Notes under the pieces: generated by a model | Told to the model about the DNA's origin: nothing | What the model saw: the letters and a program-made list of their open reading frames with translations, nothing else | Database searches by the model: none | Shown: piece after piece, positions 39,101 to 52,168 of the stretch | Position numbering within the stretch: the first letter of the stretch is position 1 | Layout of the letters: each line of letters opens with the position of its first letter | Program-made: the position numbers and the translations under genes | DNA from: Odiellus spinosus | Taxonomy: Eukaryota > Arthropoda > Arachnida > Opiliones > Phalangiidae | NCBI GenBank assembly: GCA_963920705.1 | Contig: CAWUCO010000219.1 | Coordinates: forward strand, 1,054,001 to 1,118,000 | DNA length: 64,000 nucleotides | Direction of reading: 5' to 3'

Positions 39101-42100
39101 TTTCGATCTATACTTGGGAAATTTTTGGATCTATACTTGTGAAATTTTTGAATCTCTACTTGGGAAATTTTTGAATCTCTACTTGGAAAATTTTTGAATC
39201 TCTACTTGGGAAATTTTTGAATCTCTTCTTGGGAAATTTTTGAATCTCTACTTTGGAAATTTTTGAATCTCTACTTGGGAAATTTTACGATCTATACTTG
39301 GGAAATTTTTCGATCTATACTTGGGAAATTTTTCGATCTATACTTGGGAAATTTTTCGATCAATACTTGGGAAATTTTTCGATCTATTCTTGGGAAATTT
39401 TTCGATCTATACTTGGGAAATTTTTCGATCTATACTTGGGCAATTTTTCGATCTGTACTTGGGAAATTTCTCGATCTGTACTTGGAAAATTTTTCGATCC
39501 ATTTTTTAGAAATTTTTCGATCTATACTTGGGAAATTTTTGAATCGCTACTTGGAAAATTTTTGAATCTCTACTTGGGAAATTTTTGAATCTCTTCTTGG
39601 GAAATTTTTGAATCTCTACTTTGGAAATTTTTGAATCTCTACTTGGGAAATTTTACGATCTATACTTGGGAAATTTTTCGATCTATACTTGGGAAATTTT
39701 TCGATCTATACTTGGGAAATTTTTCGATCTATACTTGGGAAATTTTTCGATCTATACTTGGGAAATTTTTCGATCTATACTTGGGAAATTTTTCGATCTA
39801 TTCTTGGGAAATTTTTCGATCTATACTTGGGAAATTTTTCGATCTATACTTGCGAAATTTTTTGATCTATACTTGGGAAATTTTTGAATATCTACTTGGG
39901 AAATTTTTGAATCTCTACTTGGAAAATTTTTGAATCTCTACTTGGGAAATTTTTGAATCTCTACTTGGGAAATTTTTGAATCTCTTCTTGGGAAATTTTT
40001 GAATCTCTACTTTGGAAATTTTTGAATTTCTACTTGGGAAATTTTTCGATCTATACTTGGGAAATTTTTCGATCTATACTTGGGAAATTTTTCGATCTAT
40101 ACTTGGGAAATTTTTCGATCTATACTTGGGAAATTTTTCGAACTATACTTGGGAAATTTTTGAATCTGTACTTGGAAAATTTTTGAATCTCTACTTGGAA
40201 AATTTTTGAATCTCTACTTGGGAAATTTTTGAATCTCTACTTTGGAAATTTTTCGATCTATACTTGGGAAATTTTTGAATCTCTACTTGGGAAATTTTTG
40301 AATCTCTACTTGGGAAATTTTTGAATCTCGACTTGGGAAATTTTTGAATCTCTACTTTGGAAATTTTTCGATCTATACTTGGGAAATTTTTGGATCTATA
40401 CTTGGGAAATTTTTCGATCTATACTTGGAAAATTTTTCGATCTATACTTGCCAAATTTTTCGATCTATACTTGGGAAATTTTTCGATCTATACTTGGGAA
40501 AATTTTCGATCTATACCTGGGAAATTTTTCGATCTATACTTGGGAAATTTTTGGATCTATACTTGTGAAATTTTTGAATCTCTACTTGGGAAATTTTTGA
40601 ATCTCTACTTGGAAAATTTTTGAATCTCTACTTGGGAAATTTTTGAATCTCTTCTTGGGAAATTTTTGAATCTCTACTTTGGAAATTTTTGAATCTCTAC
40701 TTGGGAAATTTTACGATCTATACTTGGGAAATTTTTCGATCTATACTTGGGAAATTTTTCGATCTATACTTGGGAAATTTTTCGATCAATACTTGGGAAA
40801 TTTTTCGATCTATTCTTGGGAAATTTTTCGATCTATACTTGGGAAATTTTTCGATCTATACTTGGGCAATTTTTCGATCTGTACTTGGGAAATTTCTCGA
40901 TCTGTACTTGGAAAATTTTTCGATCCATTTTTGGGAAATTTTTCGATCTATACTTGGAAAATTTTTGAATCTCTACTTGGGAAATTTTTGAATCTCTTCT
41001 TGGGAAATTTTTGAATCTCTACTTTGGAAATTTTTGAATCTCTACTTTGGAAATTTTACGATCTATACTCGGGAAATTTTTGGATCTATTCTTGGGAAAT
41101 TTTTCGATCTATACTTGCGAAATTTTTCGATCTATACTTGGGAAAATTTTTGGATCTATACATGGGAAATTTTTGGATCTATACTTGGGAAATTTTTGGA
41201 TCTATACTTGGGTAATTTTTGAATCTATACTTTGGAAATTTTTGGATCTATTCTTGGGAAATTTTTGGATCTATACTTGGGAAAGTTTTGGATCTATACT
41301 TGGGAATTTTTTGGATCTAAACTAGGGAATTTTTGAATCTATACTTTGGAAATTTTTGGATCTATTCTTGGGAAATTTTTCGATCTATACTTGGGAAAAA
41401 TTTTCGATCTATACTTGGGAAATTTTTCGATCTATACTTGGGAAATTTTAGATCTATACTTGGGAAATTTTTCGATCTATACTTGCGAAATTTTTTGATC
41501 TATACTTGGGAAATTTTTGAATCTCTACTTGGAAAATTTTTGAATCTCTACTTGGGAAATTTTTGAATCTCTACTTGGGAAATTTTTGAATCTCTTCTTG
41601 GGAAATTTTTGAATCTCTACTTTGGAAATTTTAGAATTTCTACTTGGGAAATTTTTCGATCTATACTTGGGAAATTTTTCGATCTATACTTGGGAAATTT
41701 TTCGATCTATACTTGGGAAATTTTTCGATCTATACTTGGGAAAAGTTTTCGATCTATACTTGGGAAATTTTTCGATCTATACTTGGGAAATTTTCGATCT
41801 ATACTTGGGAAATTTTTCGATCTATACTTGCGAAATTTTTTGATCTATACTTGGGAAATTTTTGAATATCTACTTGGGAAATTTTTGAATCTCTACTTGG
41901 AAAATTTTTGAATCTCTACTTGGGAAATTTTTGAATCTCTACTTGGGAAATTTTTGAATCTCTTCTTGGGAAATTTTTGAATCTCTACTTTGGAAATTTT
42001 TGAATTTCTACTTGGGAAATTTTTCGATCTATACTTGGGCAATTTTTCGATCAGTACTTGGGAAATATTTCTATCTGTACTTGGGAAATTTTTCGATGTA

Positions 42101-44408
42101 TACTTGGAAAATTTTTCGATCTATACTTGGGAAATTTTTCGATCTATACTTGGAAAATTTTTGAATCTCTACTTGGGAAATTTTTGAATCTCTACTTGGA
42201 AAATTTTTGAATCTCTACTTGGGAAATTTTTGAATCTCTTCTTGGGAAATTTTTGAATCTCTTCTTGGGAAATTTTTGAATTTCTACTTTGGAAATTTTT
42301 GAATCTCTACTTGGGAAATTTTACGATCTATACTTGGGAAATTTTTCGATCTATACTTGGGAAATTTTTCGATCTATACTTGGGAAATTTTTCGATCTAT
42401 ACTTGGGAAATTTTTCGATCAATACTTGCGAAATTTTTCGATCTATACTTGGGAAATTTTTCGATCTATACTTGGGAAATTTTTCGATCTATTCTTGGGA
42501 AATTTTTCGATCTATACTTGGGAAATTTTTCGATCTATACTTGGGCAATTTTTCGATCTGTACTTGGGAAATTTTTCGATCTGTACTTGGGAAATTTTTC
42601 GATCTATACTTGGGAAATTTTTCGATCTATACTTGGGAAATTTTTGGATCTCTACTTGGGAAATTTTTGAATCTCTACTTGGGAAATTTTTGAATCTCTT
42701 CTTGGGAAATTTTTGAATCTCTTCTTGGGAAATTTTTGAATCTCTACTTTGGAAATTTTTGAATCTCTACTTGGGAAATTTCTGAATGTCTACTTTGGAA
42801 ATTTTTCGATCTATACTTGGGAAATTTTTGGATCTATACTTGGGAAATTTTTCGATCTATACTTGGAAAATTTTTCGATCTATACTTGGGAAATTTTTCG
42901 ATCTATACTTGGGAAATTTTTGAATCTGTACTTGGAAAATTTTTGAATCTCTACTTGGAAAATTTTTGAATCTCTACTTGGGAAATTTTTGAATCTCTAC
43001 TTTGGAAATTTTTCGATCTATACTTGGGAAATTTTTGAATCTCTACTTGGGAAATTTTTGAATCTCTACTTGGGAAATTTTTGAATCTCGACTTGGGAAA
43101 TTTTTGAATCTCTACTTTGGAAATTTTTCGATCTATACTTGGGAAATTTTTGGATCTATACTTGGGAAATTTTTCGATCTATACTTGGAAAATTTTTCGA
43201 TCTATACTTGCCAAATTTTTCGATCTATACTTGGGAAATTTTTCGATCTATACTTGGGAAATTTTTCGATCTATACCTGGGAAATTTTTCGATCTATACT
43301 TGGGAAATTTTTGGATCTATACTTGTGAAATTTTTGAATCTCTACTTGGGAAATTTTTGAATCTCTACTTGGAAAATTTTTGAATCTCTACTTGGGAAAT
43401 TTTTGAATCTCTTCTTGGGAAATTTTTGAATCTCTACTTTGGAAATTTTTGAATCTCTACTTGGGAAATTTTACGATCTATACTTGGGAAATTTTTCGAT
43501 CTATACTTGGGAAATTTTTCGATCTATACTTGGGAAATTTTTCGATCAATACTTGGGAAATTTTTCGATCTATTCTTGGGAAATTTTTCGATCTATACTT
43601 GGGAAATTTTTCGATCTATACTTGGGCAATTTTTCGATCTGTACTTGGGAAATTTCTCGATCTGTACTTGGAAAATTTTTCGATCCATTTTTGGGAAATT
43701 TTTCGATCTATACTTGGGAAATTTTTGAATCGCTACTTGGAAAATTTTAGAATCTCTACTTGGGAAATTTTTGAATCTCTTCTTGGGAAATTTTTGAATC
43801 TCTACTTTGGAAATTTTTGAATCTCTACTTGGGAAATTCTACGATCTATACTTGGGAAATTTTTCGATCTATACTTGGGAAATTTTTCGATCTATACTTG
43901 GGAAATTTTTCGATCTATACTTGGGAAATTTTTCGATCTATACTTGGGAAATTTTTCGATCTATACTTGGGAAATTTTTCGATCTATTCTTGGGAAATTT
44001 TTCGATCTATACTTGGGAAATTTTTCGATCTATACTTGCGAAATTTTTTGATCTATACTTGGGAAATTTTTGAATATCTACTTGGGAAATTTTTGAATCT
44101 CTACTTGGAAAATTTTTGAATCTCTACTTGGGAAATTTTTGAATCTCTACTTGGGAAATTTTTGAATCTCTTCTTGGGAAATTTTTGAATCTCTACTTTG
44201 GAAATTTTTGAATTTCTACTTGGGAAATTTTTCGATCTATACTTGGGAAATTTTTCGATCTATACTTGGGAAATTTTTCGATCTATACTTGGGAAATTTT
44301 TCGATCTATACTTGGGAAATTTTTCGATCTATACTTGGGAAATTTTTGAATCTGTACTTGGAAAATTTTTGAATCTCTACTTGGAAAATTTTTGAATCTC
44401 TACTTGGG
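36130..44408 (+). repeat. Tandem duplication of a 4163-4186-bp unit
   Basis: Marker series in about 36,130-40,220 recur in the same order at 40,293-44,408. The offset is constant at 4163 bp (181 monomers) up to about 38,530 and 4186 bp (182 monomers) afterwards, so one monomer was gained or lost. The unit contains the A5 monomers, the GGGAAAGTTTTGG and CTAGGGAATTTTTG pair, the GATCAGTAC monomer and the 670-bp core module. A few point differences are visible, such as CTTGCGAAA versus CTTGCCAAA near the left end. Confidence 0.8.
36181..36851 (+). repeat. Core module of the A/C domain (reference copy of eight)
   Basis: A segment of at least 670 bp beginning at a CTTTGGAAA monomer contains, in order, CTTGCGAAA or CTTGCCAAA, CTATACCTGGG, CTTGTGAAA, TTTTACGATC, GATCAATAC, CTTGGGCAA, GGGAAATTTCTCG and a GATCCATTTTTGGG monomer. 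The same order starts at 36181, 38918, 40344, 43104, 46484, 47910, 52579 and 59832, and a second landmark lies exactly 335 bp into each copy. Confidence 0.8.
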
Positions 44409-47400
44409 AAATTTTTGAATCTCTACTTGGGAAATTTTTGAATCTCTTCTTGGGAAATTTTTGAATCTCTACTTTGGAAATTTTAGAATTTCTACTTGGG
44501 AAATTTTTCGATCTATACTTGGGAAATTTTTCGATCTATACTTGGGAAATTTTTCGATCTATACTTGGGTAATTTTTGAATCTATACTTTGGAAATTTTT
44601 GGATCTATTCTTGGGAAATTTTTGGATCTATACTTGGGAAAGTTTTGGATCTATACTTGGGAATTTTTTGGATCTAAACTAGGGAATTTTTGAATCTATA
44701 CTTTGGAAATTTTTGGATCTATTCTTGGGAAATTTTTCGATCTATACTTGGGAAAAATTTTCGATCTATACTTGGGAAATTTTTCGATCTATACTTGGGA
44801 AATTTTAGATCTATACTTGGGAAATTTTTCGATCTATACTTGCGAAATTTTTTGATCTATACTTGGGAAATTTTTGAATCTCTACTTGGAAAATTTTTGA
44901 ATCTCTACTTGGGAAATTTTTGAATCTCTACTTGGGAAATTTTTGAATCTCTTCTTGGGAAATTTTTGAATCTCTACTTTGGAAATTTTAGAATTTCTAC
45001 TTGGGAAATTTTTCGATCTATACTTGGGAAATTTTTCGATCTATACTTGGGAAATTTTTCGATCTATACTTGGGAAATTTTTCGATCTATACTTGGGAAA
45101 AGTTTTCGATCTATACTTGGGAAATTTTTCGATCTATACTTGGGAAATTTTCGATCTATACTTGGGAAATTTTTCGATCTATACTTGCGAAATTTTTTGA
45201 TCTATACTTGGGAAATTTTTGAATATCTACTTGGGAAATTTTTGAATCTCTACTTGGAAAATTTTTGAATCTCTACTTGGGAAATTTTTGAATCTCTACT
45301 TGGGAAATTTTTGAATCTCTTCTTGGGAAATTTTTGAATCTCTACTTTGGAAATTTTTGAATTTCTACTTGGGAAATTTTTCGATCTATACTTGGGCAAT
45401 TTTTCGATCAGTACTTGGGAAATATTTCTATCTGTACTTGGGAAATTTTTCGATGTATACTTGGAAAATTTTTCGATGTATACTTGGAAAATTTTTCGAT
45501 CTATACTTGGGAAATTTTTCGATCTATACTTGGAAAATTTTTGAATCTCTACTTGGGAAATTTTTGAATCTCTACTTGGAAAATTTTTGAATCTCTACTT
45601 GGGAAATTTTTGAATCTCTTCTTGGGAAATTTTTGAATCTCTTCTTGGGAAATTTTTGAATTTCTACTTTGGAAATTTTTGAATCTCTACTTGGGAAATT
45701 TTACGATCTATACTTGGGAAATTTTTCGATCTATACTTGGGAAATTTTTCGATCTATACTTGGGAAATTTTTCGATCTATACTTGGGAAATTTTTCGATC
45801 AATACTTGCGAAATTTTTCGATCTATACTTGGGAAATTTTTCGATCTATACTTGGGAAATTTTTCGATCTATTCTTGGGAAATTTTTCGATCTATACTTG
45901 GGAAATTTTTCGATCTATACTTGGGCAATTTTTCGATCTGTACTTGGGAAATTTTTCGATCTGTACTTGGGAAATTTTTCGATCTATACTTGGGAAATTT
46001 TTCGATCTATACTTGGGAAATTTTTGGATCTCTACTTGGGAAATTTTTGAATCTCTACTTGGGAAATTTTTGAATCTCTTCTTGGGAAATTTTTGAATCT
46101 CTTCTTGGGAAATTTTTGAATCTCTACTTTGGAAATTTTTGAATCTCTACTTGGGAAATTTCTGAATCTCTACTTTGGAAATTTTTCGATCTATACTTGG
46201 GAAATTTTTGGATCTATACTTGGGAAATTTTTCGATCTATACTTGGAAAATTTTTCGATCTATACTTGGGAAATTTTTCGATCTATACTTGGGAAATTTT
46301 TGAATCTGTACTTGGAAAATTTTTGAATCTCTACTTGGAAAATTTTTGAATCTCTACTTGGGAAATTTTTGAATCTCTACTTTGGAAATTTTTCGATCTA
46401 TACTTGGGAAATTTTTGAATCTCTACTTGGGAAATTTTTGAATCTCTACTTGGGAAATTTTTGAATCTCGACTTGGGAAATTTTTGAATCTCTACTTTGG
46501 AAATTTTTCGATCTATACTTGGGAAATTTTTGGATCTATACTTGGGAAATTTTTCGATCTATACTTGGAAAATTTTTCGATCTATACTTGCCAAATTTTT
46601 CGATCTATACTTGGGAAATTTTTCGATCTATACTTGGGAAATTTTTCGATCTATACCTGGGAAATTTTTCGATCTATACTTGGGAAATTTTTGGATCTAT
46701 ACTTGTGAAATTTTTGAATCTCTACTTGGGAAATTTTTGAATCTCTACTTGGAAAATTTTTGAATCTCTACTTGGGAAATTTTTGAATCTCTTCTTGGGA
46801 AATTTTTGAATCTCTACTTTGGAAATTTTTGAATCTCTACTTGGGAAATTTTACGATCTATACTTGGGAAATTTTTCGATCTATACTTGGGAAATTTTTC
46901 GATCTATACTTGGGAAATTTTTCGATCAATACTTGGGAAATTTTTCGATCTATTCTTGGGAAATTTTTCGATCTATACTTGGGAAATTTTTCGATCTATA
47001 CTTGGGCAATTTTTCGATCTGTACTTGGGAAATTTCTCGATCTGTACTTGGAAAATTTTTCGATCCATTTTTGGGAAATTTTTCGATCTATACTTGGGAA
47101 ATTTTTGAATCGCTACTTGGAAAATTTTTGAATCTCTACTTGGGAAATTTTTGAATCTCTTCTTGGGAAATTTTTGAATCTCTACTTTGGAAATTTTTGA
47201 ATCTCTACTTGGGAAATTCTACGATCTATACTTGGGAAATTTTTCGATCTATACTTGGGAAATTTTTCGATCTATACTTGGGAAATTTTTCGATCTATAC
47301 TTGGGAAATTTTTCGATCTATACTTGGGAAATTTTTCGATCTATACTTGGGAAATTTTTCGATCTATTCTTGGGAAATTTTTCGATCTATACTTGGGAAA

Positions 47401-47790
47401 TTTTTCGATCTATACTTGCGAAATTTTTTGATCTATACTTGGGAAATTTTTGAATATCTACTTGGGAAATTTTTGAATCTCTACTTGGAAAATTTTTGAA
47501 TCTCTACTTGGGAAATTTTTGAATCTCTACTTGGGAAATTTTTGAATCTCTTCTTGGGAAATTTTTGAATCTCTACTTTGGAAATTTTTGAATTTCTACT
47601 TGGGAAATTTTTCGATCTATACTTGGGAAATTTTTCGATCTATACTTGGGAAATTTTTCGATCTATACTTGGGAAATTTTTCGATCTATACTTGGGAAAT
47701 TTTTCGATCTATACTTGGGAAATTTTTGAATCTGTACTTGGAAAATTTTTGAATCTCTACTTGGAAAATTTTTGAATCTCTACTTGGGAA
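41213..47790 (+). repeat. Near-tandem duplication of a 3.36-kb unit
   Basis: The stretch 41213 to about 44410 recurs at 44570 to about 47790. The offset is 3357 bp up to about 45,470 and 3380 bp after it, because the second copy has one extra GATGTATAC monomer with CTTGGAAAA near 45,472. Both copies start at a CTTGGGTAA monomer. Since the first copy lies mostly inside the second 4.17-kb unit, this event is nested in, or overlaps, that older duplication. Confidence 0.8.
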
Positions 47791-49164
47791 ATTTTTGAAT
47801 CTCTACTTTGGAAATTTTTCGATCTATACTTGGGAAATTTTTGAATCTCTACTTGGGAAATTTTTGAATCTCTACTTGGGAAATTTTTGAATCTCGACTT
47901 GGGAAATTTTTGAATCTCTACTTTGGAAATTTTTCGATCTATACTTGGGAAATTTTTGGATCTATACTTGGGAAATTTTTCGATCCATACTTGGAAAATT
48001 TTTCGATCTATACTTGCCAAATTTTTCGATCTATACTTGGGAAATTTTTCGATCTATACTTGGGAAATTTTTCGATCTATACCTGGGAAATTTTTCGATC
48101 TATACTTGGGAAATTTTTGGATCTATACTTGTGAAATTTTTGAATCTCTACTTGGGAAATTTTTGAATCTCTACTTGGAAAATTTTTGAATCTCTACTTG
48201 GGAAATTTTTGAATCTCTTCTTGGGAAATTTTTGAATCTCTACTTTGGAAATTTTTGAATCTCTACTTGGGAAATTTTACGATCTATACTTGGGAAATTT
48301 TTCGATCTATACTTGGGAAATTTTTCGATCTATACTTGGGAAATTTTTCGATCAATACTTGGGAAATTTTTCGATCTATTCTTGGGAAATTTTTCGATCT
48401 ATACTTGGGAAATTTTTCGATCTATACTTGGGCAATTTTTCGATCTGTACTTGGGAAATTTCTCGATCTGTACTTGGAAAATTTTTCGATCCATTTTTGG
48501 GAAATTTTTCGATCTATACTTGGGAAATTTTTGAATCGCTACTTGGAAAATTTTTGAATCTCTACTTGGGAAATTTTTGAATCTCTTCTTGGGAAATTTT
48601 TGAATCTCTACTTTGGAAATTTTTGAATCTCTACTTGGGAAATTTTACGATCTATACTTGGGAAATTTTTCGATCTATACTTGCGAAATTTTTTGATCTA
48701 TACTTGGGAAATTTTTGAATATCTACTTGGGAAATTTTTGAATCTCTACTTGGAAAATTTTTGAATCTCTACTTGGGAAATTTTTGAATCTCTACTTGGG
48801 AAATTTTTGAATCTCTTCTTGGGAAATTTTTGAATCTCTACTTTGGAAATTTTTGAATTTCTACTTGGGAAATTTTTCGATCTATACTTGGGAAATTTTT
48901 CGATCTATACTTGGGAAATTTTTCGATCTATACTTGGGAAATTTTTCGATCTATACTTGGGAAATTTTTCGATCTATACTTGGGAAAAATTTTCGATCTA
49001 TACTTGGGAAATTTTTCGATCTATACTTGGGAAATTTTCGATCAATACTTGGGAAATTTTTCGATCTATACTTCCGAAATTTTTTGATCTATACTTGGGA
49101 AATTTTTGAATCTCTACTTGGGAAATTTTTGAATCTCTTCTTGGGAAATTTTTGAATCTCTACT

Positions 49165-52100
49165 TTGGAAATTTTTGAATCTCTACTTTGGAAATTTTAC
49201 GATCTATACTTGGGAAATTTTTCGATCTATACTTGCGAAATTTTTCGATCTATACTCTCGAAATTCTTCGATCTATACTTGGAAAATTTTTCGATCTATA
49301 CTTGGGAAATTTTTCGATCTATACTTGGGAAATTTTTCGATCTATACTTGCGAAATTTTTCGATCTATACTTGGGAAATTTTTCGATCTATACTTGGGAA
49401 ATTTTTCGATCTATACTTGGGAAATTTTTCGATCTATACTTGGGAAATTTTACGATCTATACTTGGGAAATTTTTCGATCTATACTTGGGAAATTTTACG
49501 ATCTATACTTGGGAAATTTTTCGATCTATACTTGGAAAATTTTTCGATCTATACTTGGGAAATTTTTCGATCTATTCTTGGTAAATTTTTTGATGTATAC
49601 TTGGGAAATTTTTCGATCTATACTTGGGCAATTTTTCGATCTGTACTTGGGAAATTTTTCGATCTGTACTTGGGAAATTTTTCGATCTATACTTGGAAAA
49701 TTTTTCGATCTATACTTGGGAAATTTTTCGATCTATACTTGGGAAATTTTTGAATCTCTACTTGGGAAATTTTTGAATCTCTACTTGGAAAATTTTTGAA
49801 TCTCTACTTGGGAAATTTTTGAATCTCTACTTTGGAAATTTTTCGATCTATACTTGGGAAATTTTTGAATCTCTACTTGGGAAATTTTTGAATCTCTACT
49901 TGGAAAATTTTTGAATCTCTACTTGGGAAATTTTTGAATCTCGACTTGGGAAATTTTTGAATCTCTACTTTGGAAATTTTTCGATCTATACTTGGGCAAT
50001 TTTTCGATCTGTACTTGGGAAATTTCTCGATCTGTACTTGGGAAATTTTTCGATCTATACTTGGGAAATTTTTCGATCTATACTTGGGCAATTTTTCGAT
50101 CTGTACTTGGGAAATTTCTCGATCTGTACTTGGAAAATTTTTCGATCCATTTTTGGGAAATTTTTCGATCTATACTTGGGAAATTTTTGAATCGCTACTT
50201 GGAAAATTTTTGAATCTCTACTTGGGAAATTTTTGAATCTCTACTTGGGAAATTTTTGAATCTCTTCTTGGGAAATTTTTGAATCTCTACTTTGGAAATT
50301 TTTGAATCTCTACTTTGGAAATTTTACGATCTATACTTGGGAAATTTTTCGATCTATACTTGCGAAATTTTTCGATCTATACTCTCGAAATTCTTCGATC
50401 TATACTTGGAAAATTTTTCGATCTATACTTGGGAAATTTTTCGATCTATACTTGGGAAATTTTTCGATCTATACTTGCGAAATTTTTCGATCTATACTTG
50501 GGAAATTTTTCGATCTATACTTGGGAAATTTTTCGATCTATACTTGGGAAATTTTTCGATCTATACTTGGGAAATTTTACGATCTATACTTGGAAAATTT
50601 TTCGATCTATACTTGCGAAATTTTTCGATCTATACTTGGGAAATTTTTCGATCTATACTTGGGAAATTTTTCGATCTATACTTGGGAAATTTTTGGATCT
50701 ATACTTGGGAAATTTTTCGATCTATACTTGGAAAATTTTTCGATCTATACTTGCGAAATTTTTCGATCTATACTTGGGAAATTTTTCGATCTATACTTGG
50801 GAAATTTTTCGATCTATACCTGGGAAATTTTTCGATCTATACCTGGGAAATTTTTCGATCTATACTTGGGAAATTTTTGGATCTATACTTGTGAAATTTT
50901 TGAATCTCTACTTGGAAAATTTTTGAATCTCTACTTGGGAAATTTTTGAATCTCTTCTTGGGAAATTTTTGAATCTCTACTTTGGAAATTTTTGAATCTC
51001 TACTTGGGAAATTTTACGATCTATACTTGGGAAATTTTTCGATCTATACTTGGGAAATTTTTCGATCTATTCTTGGGAAATTTTTCGATCTATACTTGGG
51101 AAATTTTTCGATCTATACTTGGGCAATTTTTCGATCTGTACTTGGGAAATTTCTCGATCTGTACTTGGAAAATTTTTCGATCCATTTTTGGGAAATTTTT
51201 CGATCTATACTTGGGAAATTTTTGAATCGCTACTTGGAAAATTTTTGAACCTCTACTTGGGAAATTTTTGAATCTCTTCTTGGGAAATTTTTGAATCTCT
51301 ACTTTGGAAATTTTTGAATCTCTACTTGGGAAATTTTACGATCTATACTTGGGAAATTTTTCGATCTATACTTGGGAAATTTTTCGATCTATACTTGGGA
51401 AATTTTTCGATCTATACTTGGGAAATTTTTCGATCTATACTTGGTAAATTTTTCGATCTATACTTGGGAAATTTTTCGATCTATTCTTGGGAAATTTTTC
51501 GATCTATACTTGGGAAATTTTTGAATCTCTACTTTGGAAATTTTTGAATCTCTACTTTGGAAATTTTACGATCTATACTTGGGAAATTTTTCGATCTATA
51601 CTTGCGAAATTTTTCGATCTATACTCTCGAAATTCTTCGATCTATACTTGGAAAATTTTTCGATCTATACTTGGGAAATTTTTCGATCTATACTTGGGAA
51701 ATTTTTCGATCTATACTTGCGAAATTTTTCGATCTATACTTGGGAAATTTTTCGATCTATACTTGGGAAATTTTTCGATCTATACTTGGGAAATTTTTCG
51801 ATCTATACTTGGGAAATTTTACGATCTATACTTGGGAAATTTTTCGATCTATACTTGGGAAATTTTACGATCTATACTTGGGAAATTTTTCGATCTATAC
51901 TTGGAAAATTTTTCGATCTATACTTGGGAAATTTTTCGATCTATTCTTGGTAAATTTTTTGATGTATACTTGGGAAATTTTTCGATCTATACTTGGGCAA
52001 TTTTTCGATCTGTACTTGGGAAATTTTTCGATCTGTACTTGGGAAATTTTTCGATCTATACTTGGAAAATTTTTCGATCTATACTTGGGAAATTTTTCGA

Positions 52101-52168
52101 TCTATACTTGGGAAATTTTTGAATCTCTACTTGGGAAATTTTTGAATCTCTACTTGGAAAATTTTTGA
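49165..52168 (+). repeat. Higher-order repeat with the ACTCTCGAAATTCTTCG marker
   Basis: The monomer with ACTCTCGAAATTCTTCG occurs only near 49254, 50381 and 51623. Blocks around it start at 49165, 50292 and 51534, offsets of 1127 and 1242 bp (49 and 54 monomers). The first and third blocks match for about 630 bp (49165-49799 and 51534-52168, offset 2369, 103 monomers). The second diverges after about 290 bp. Confidence 0.75.
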
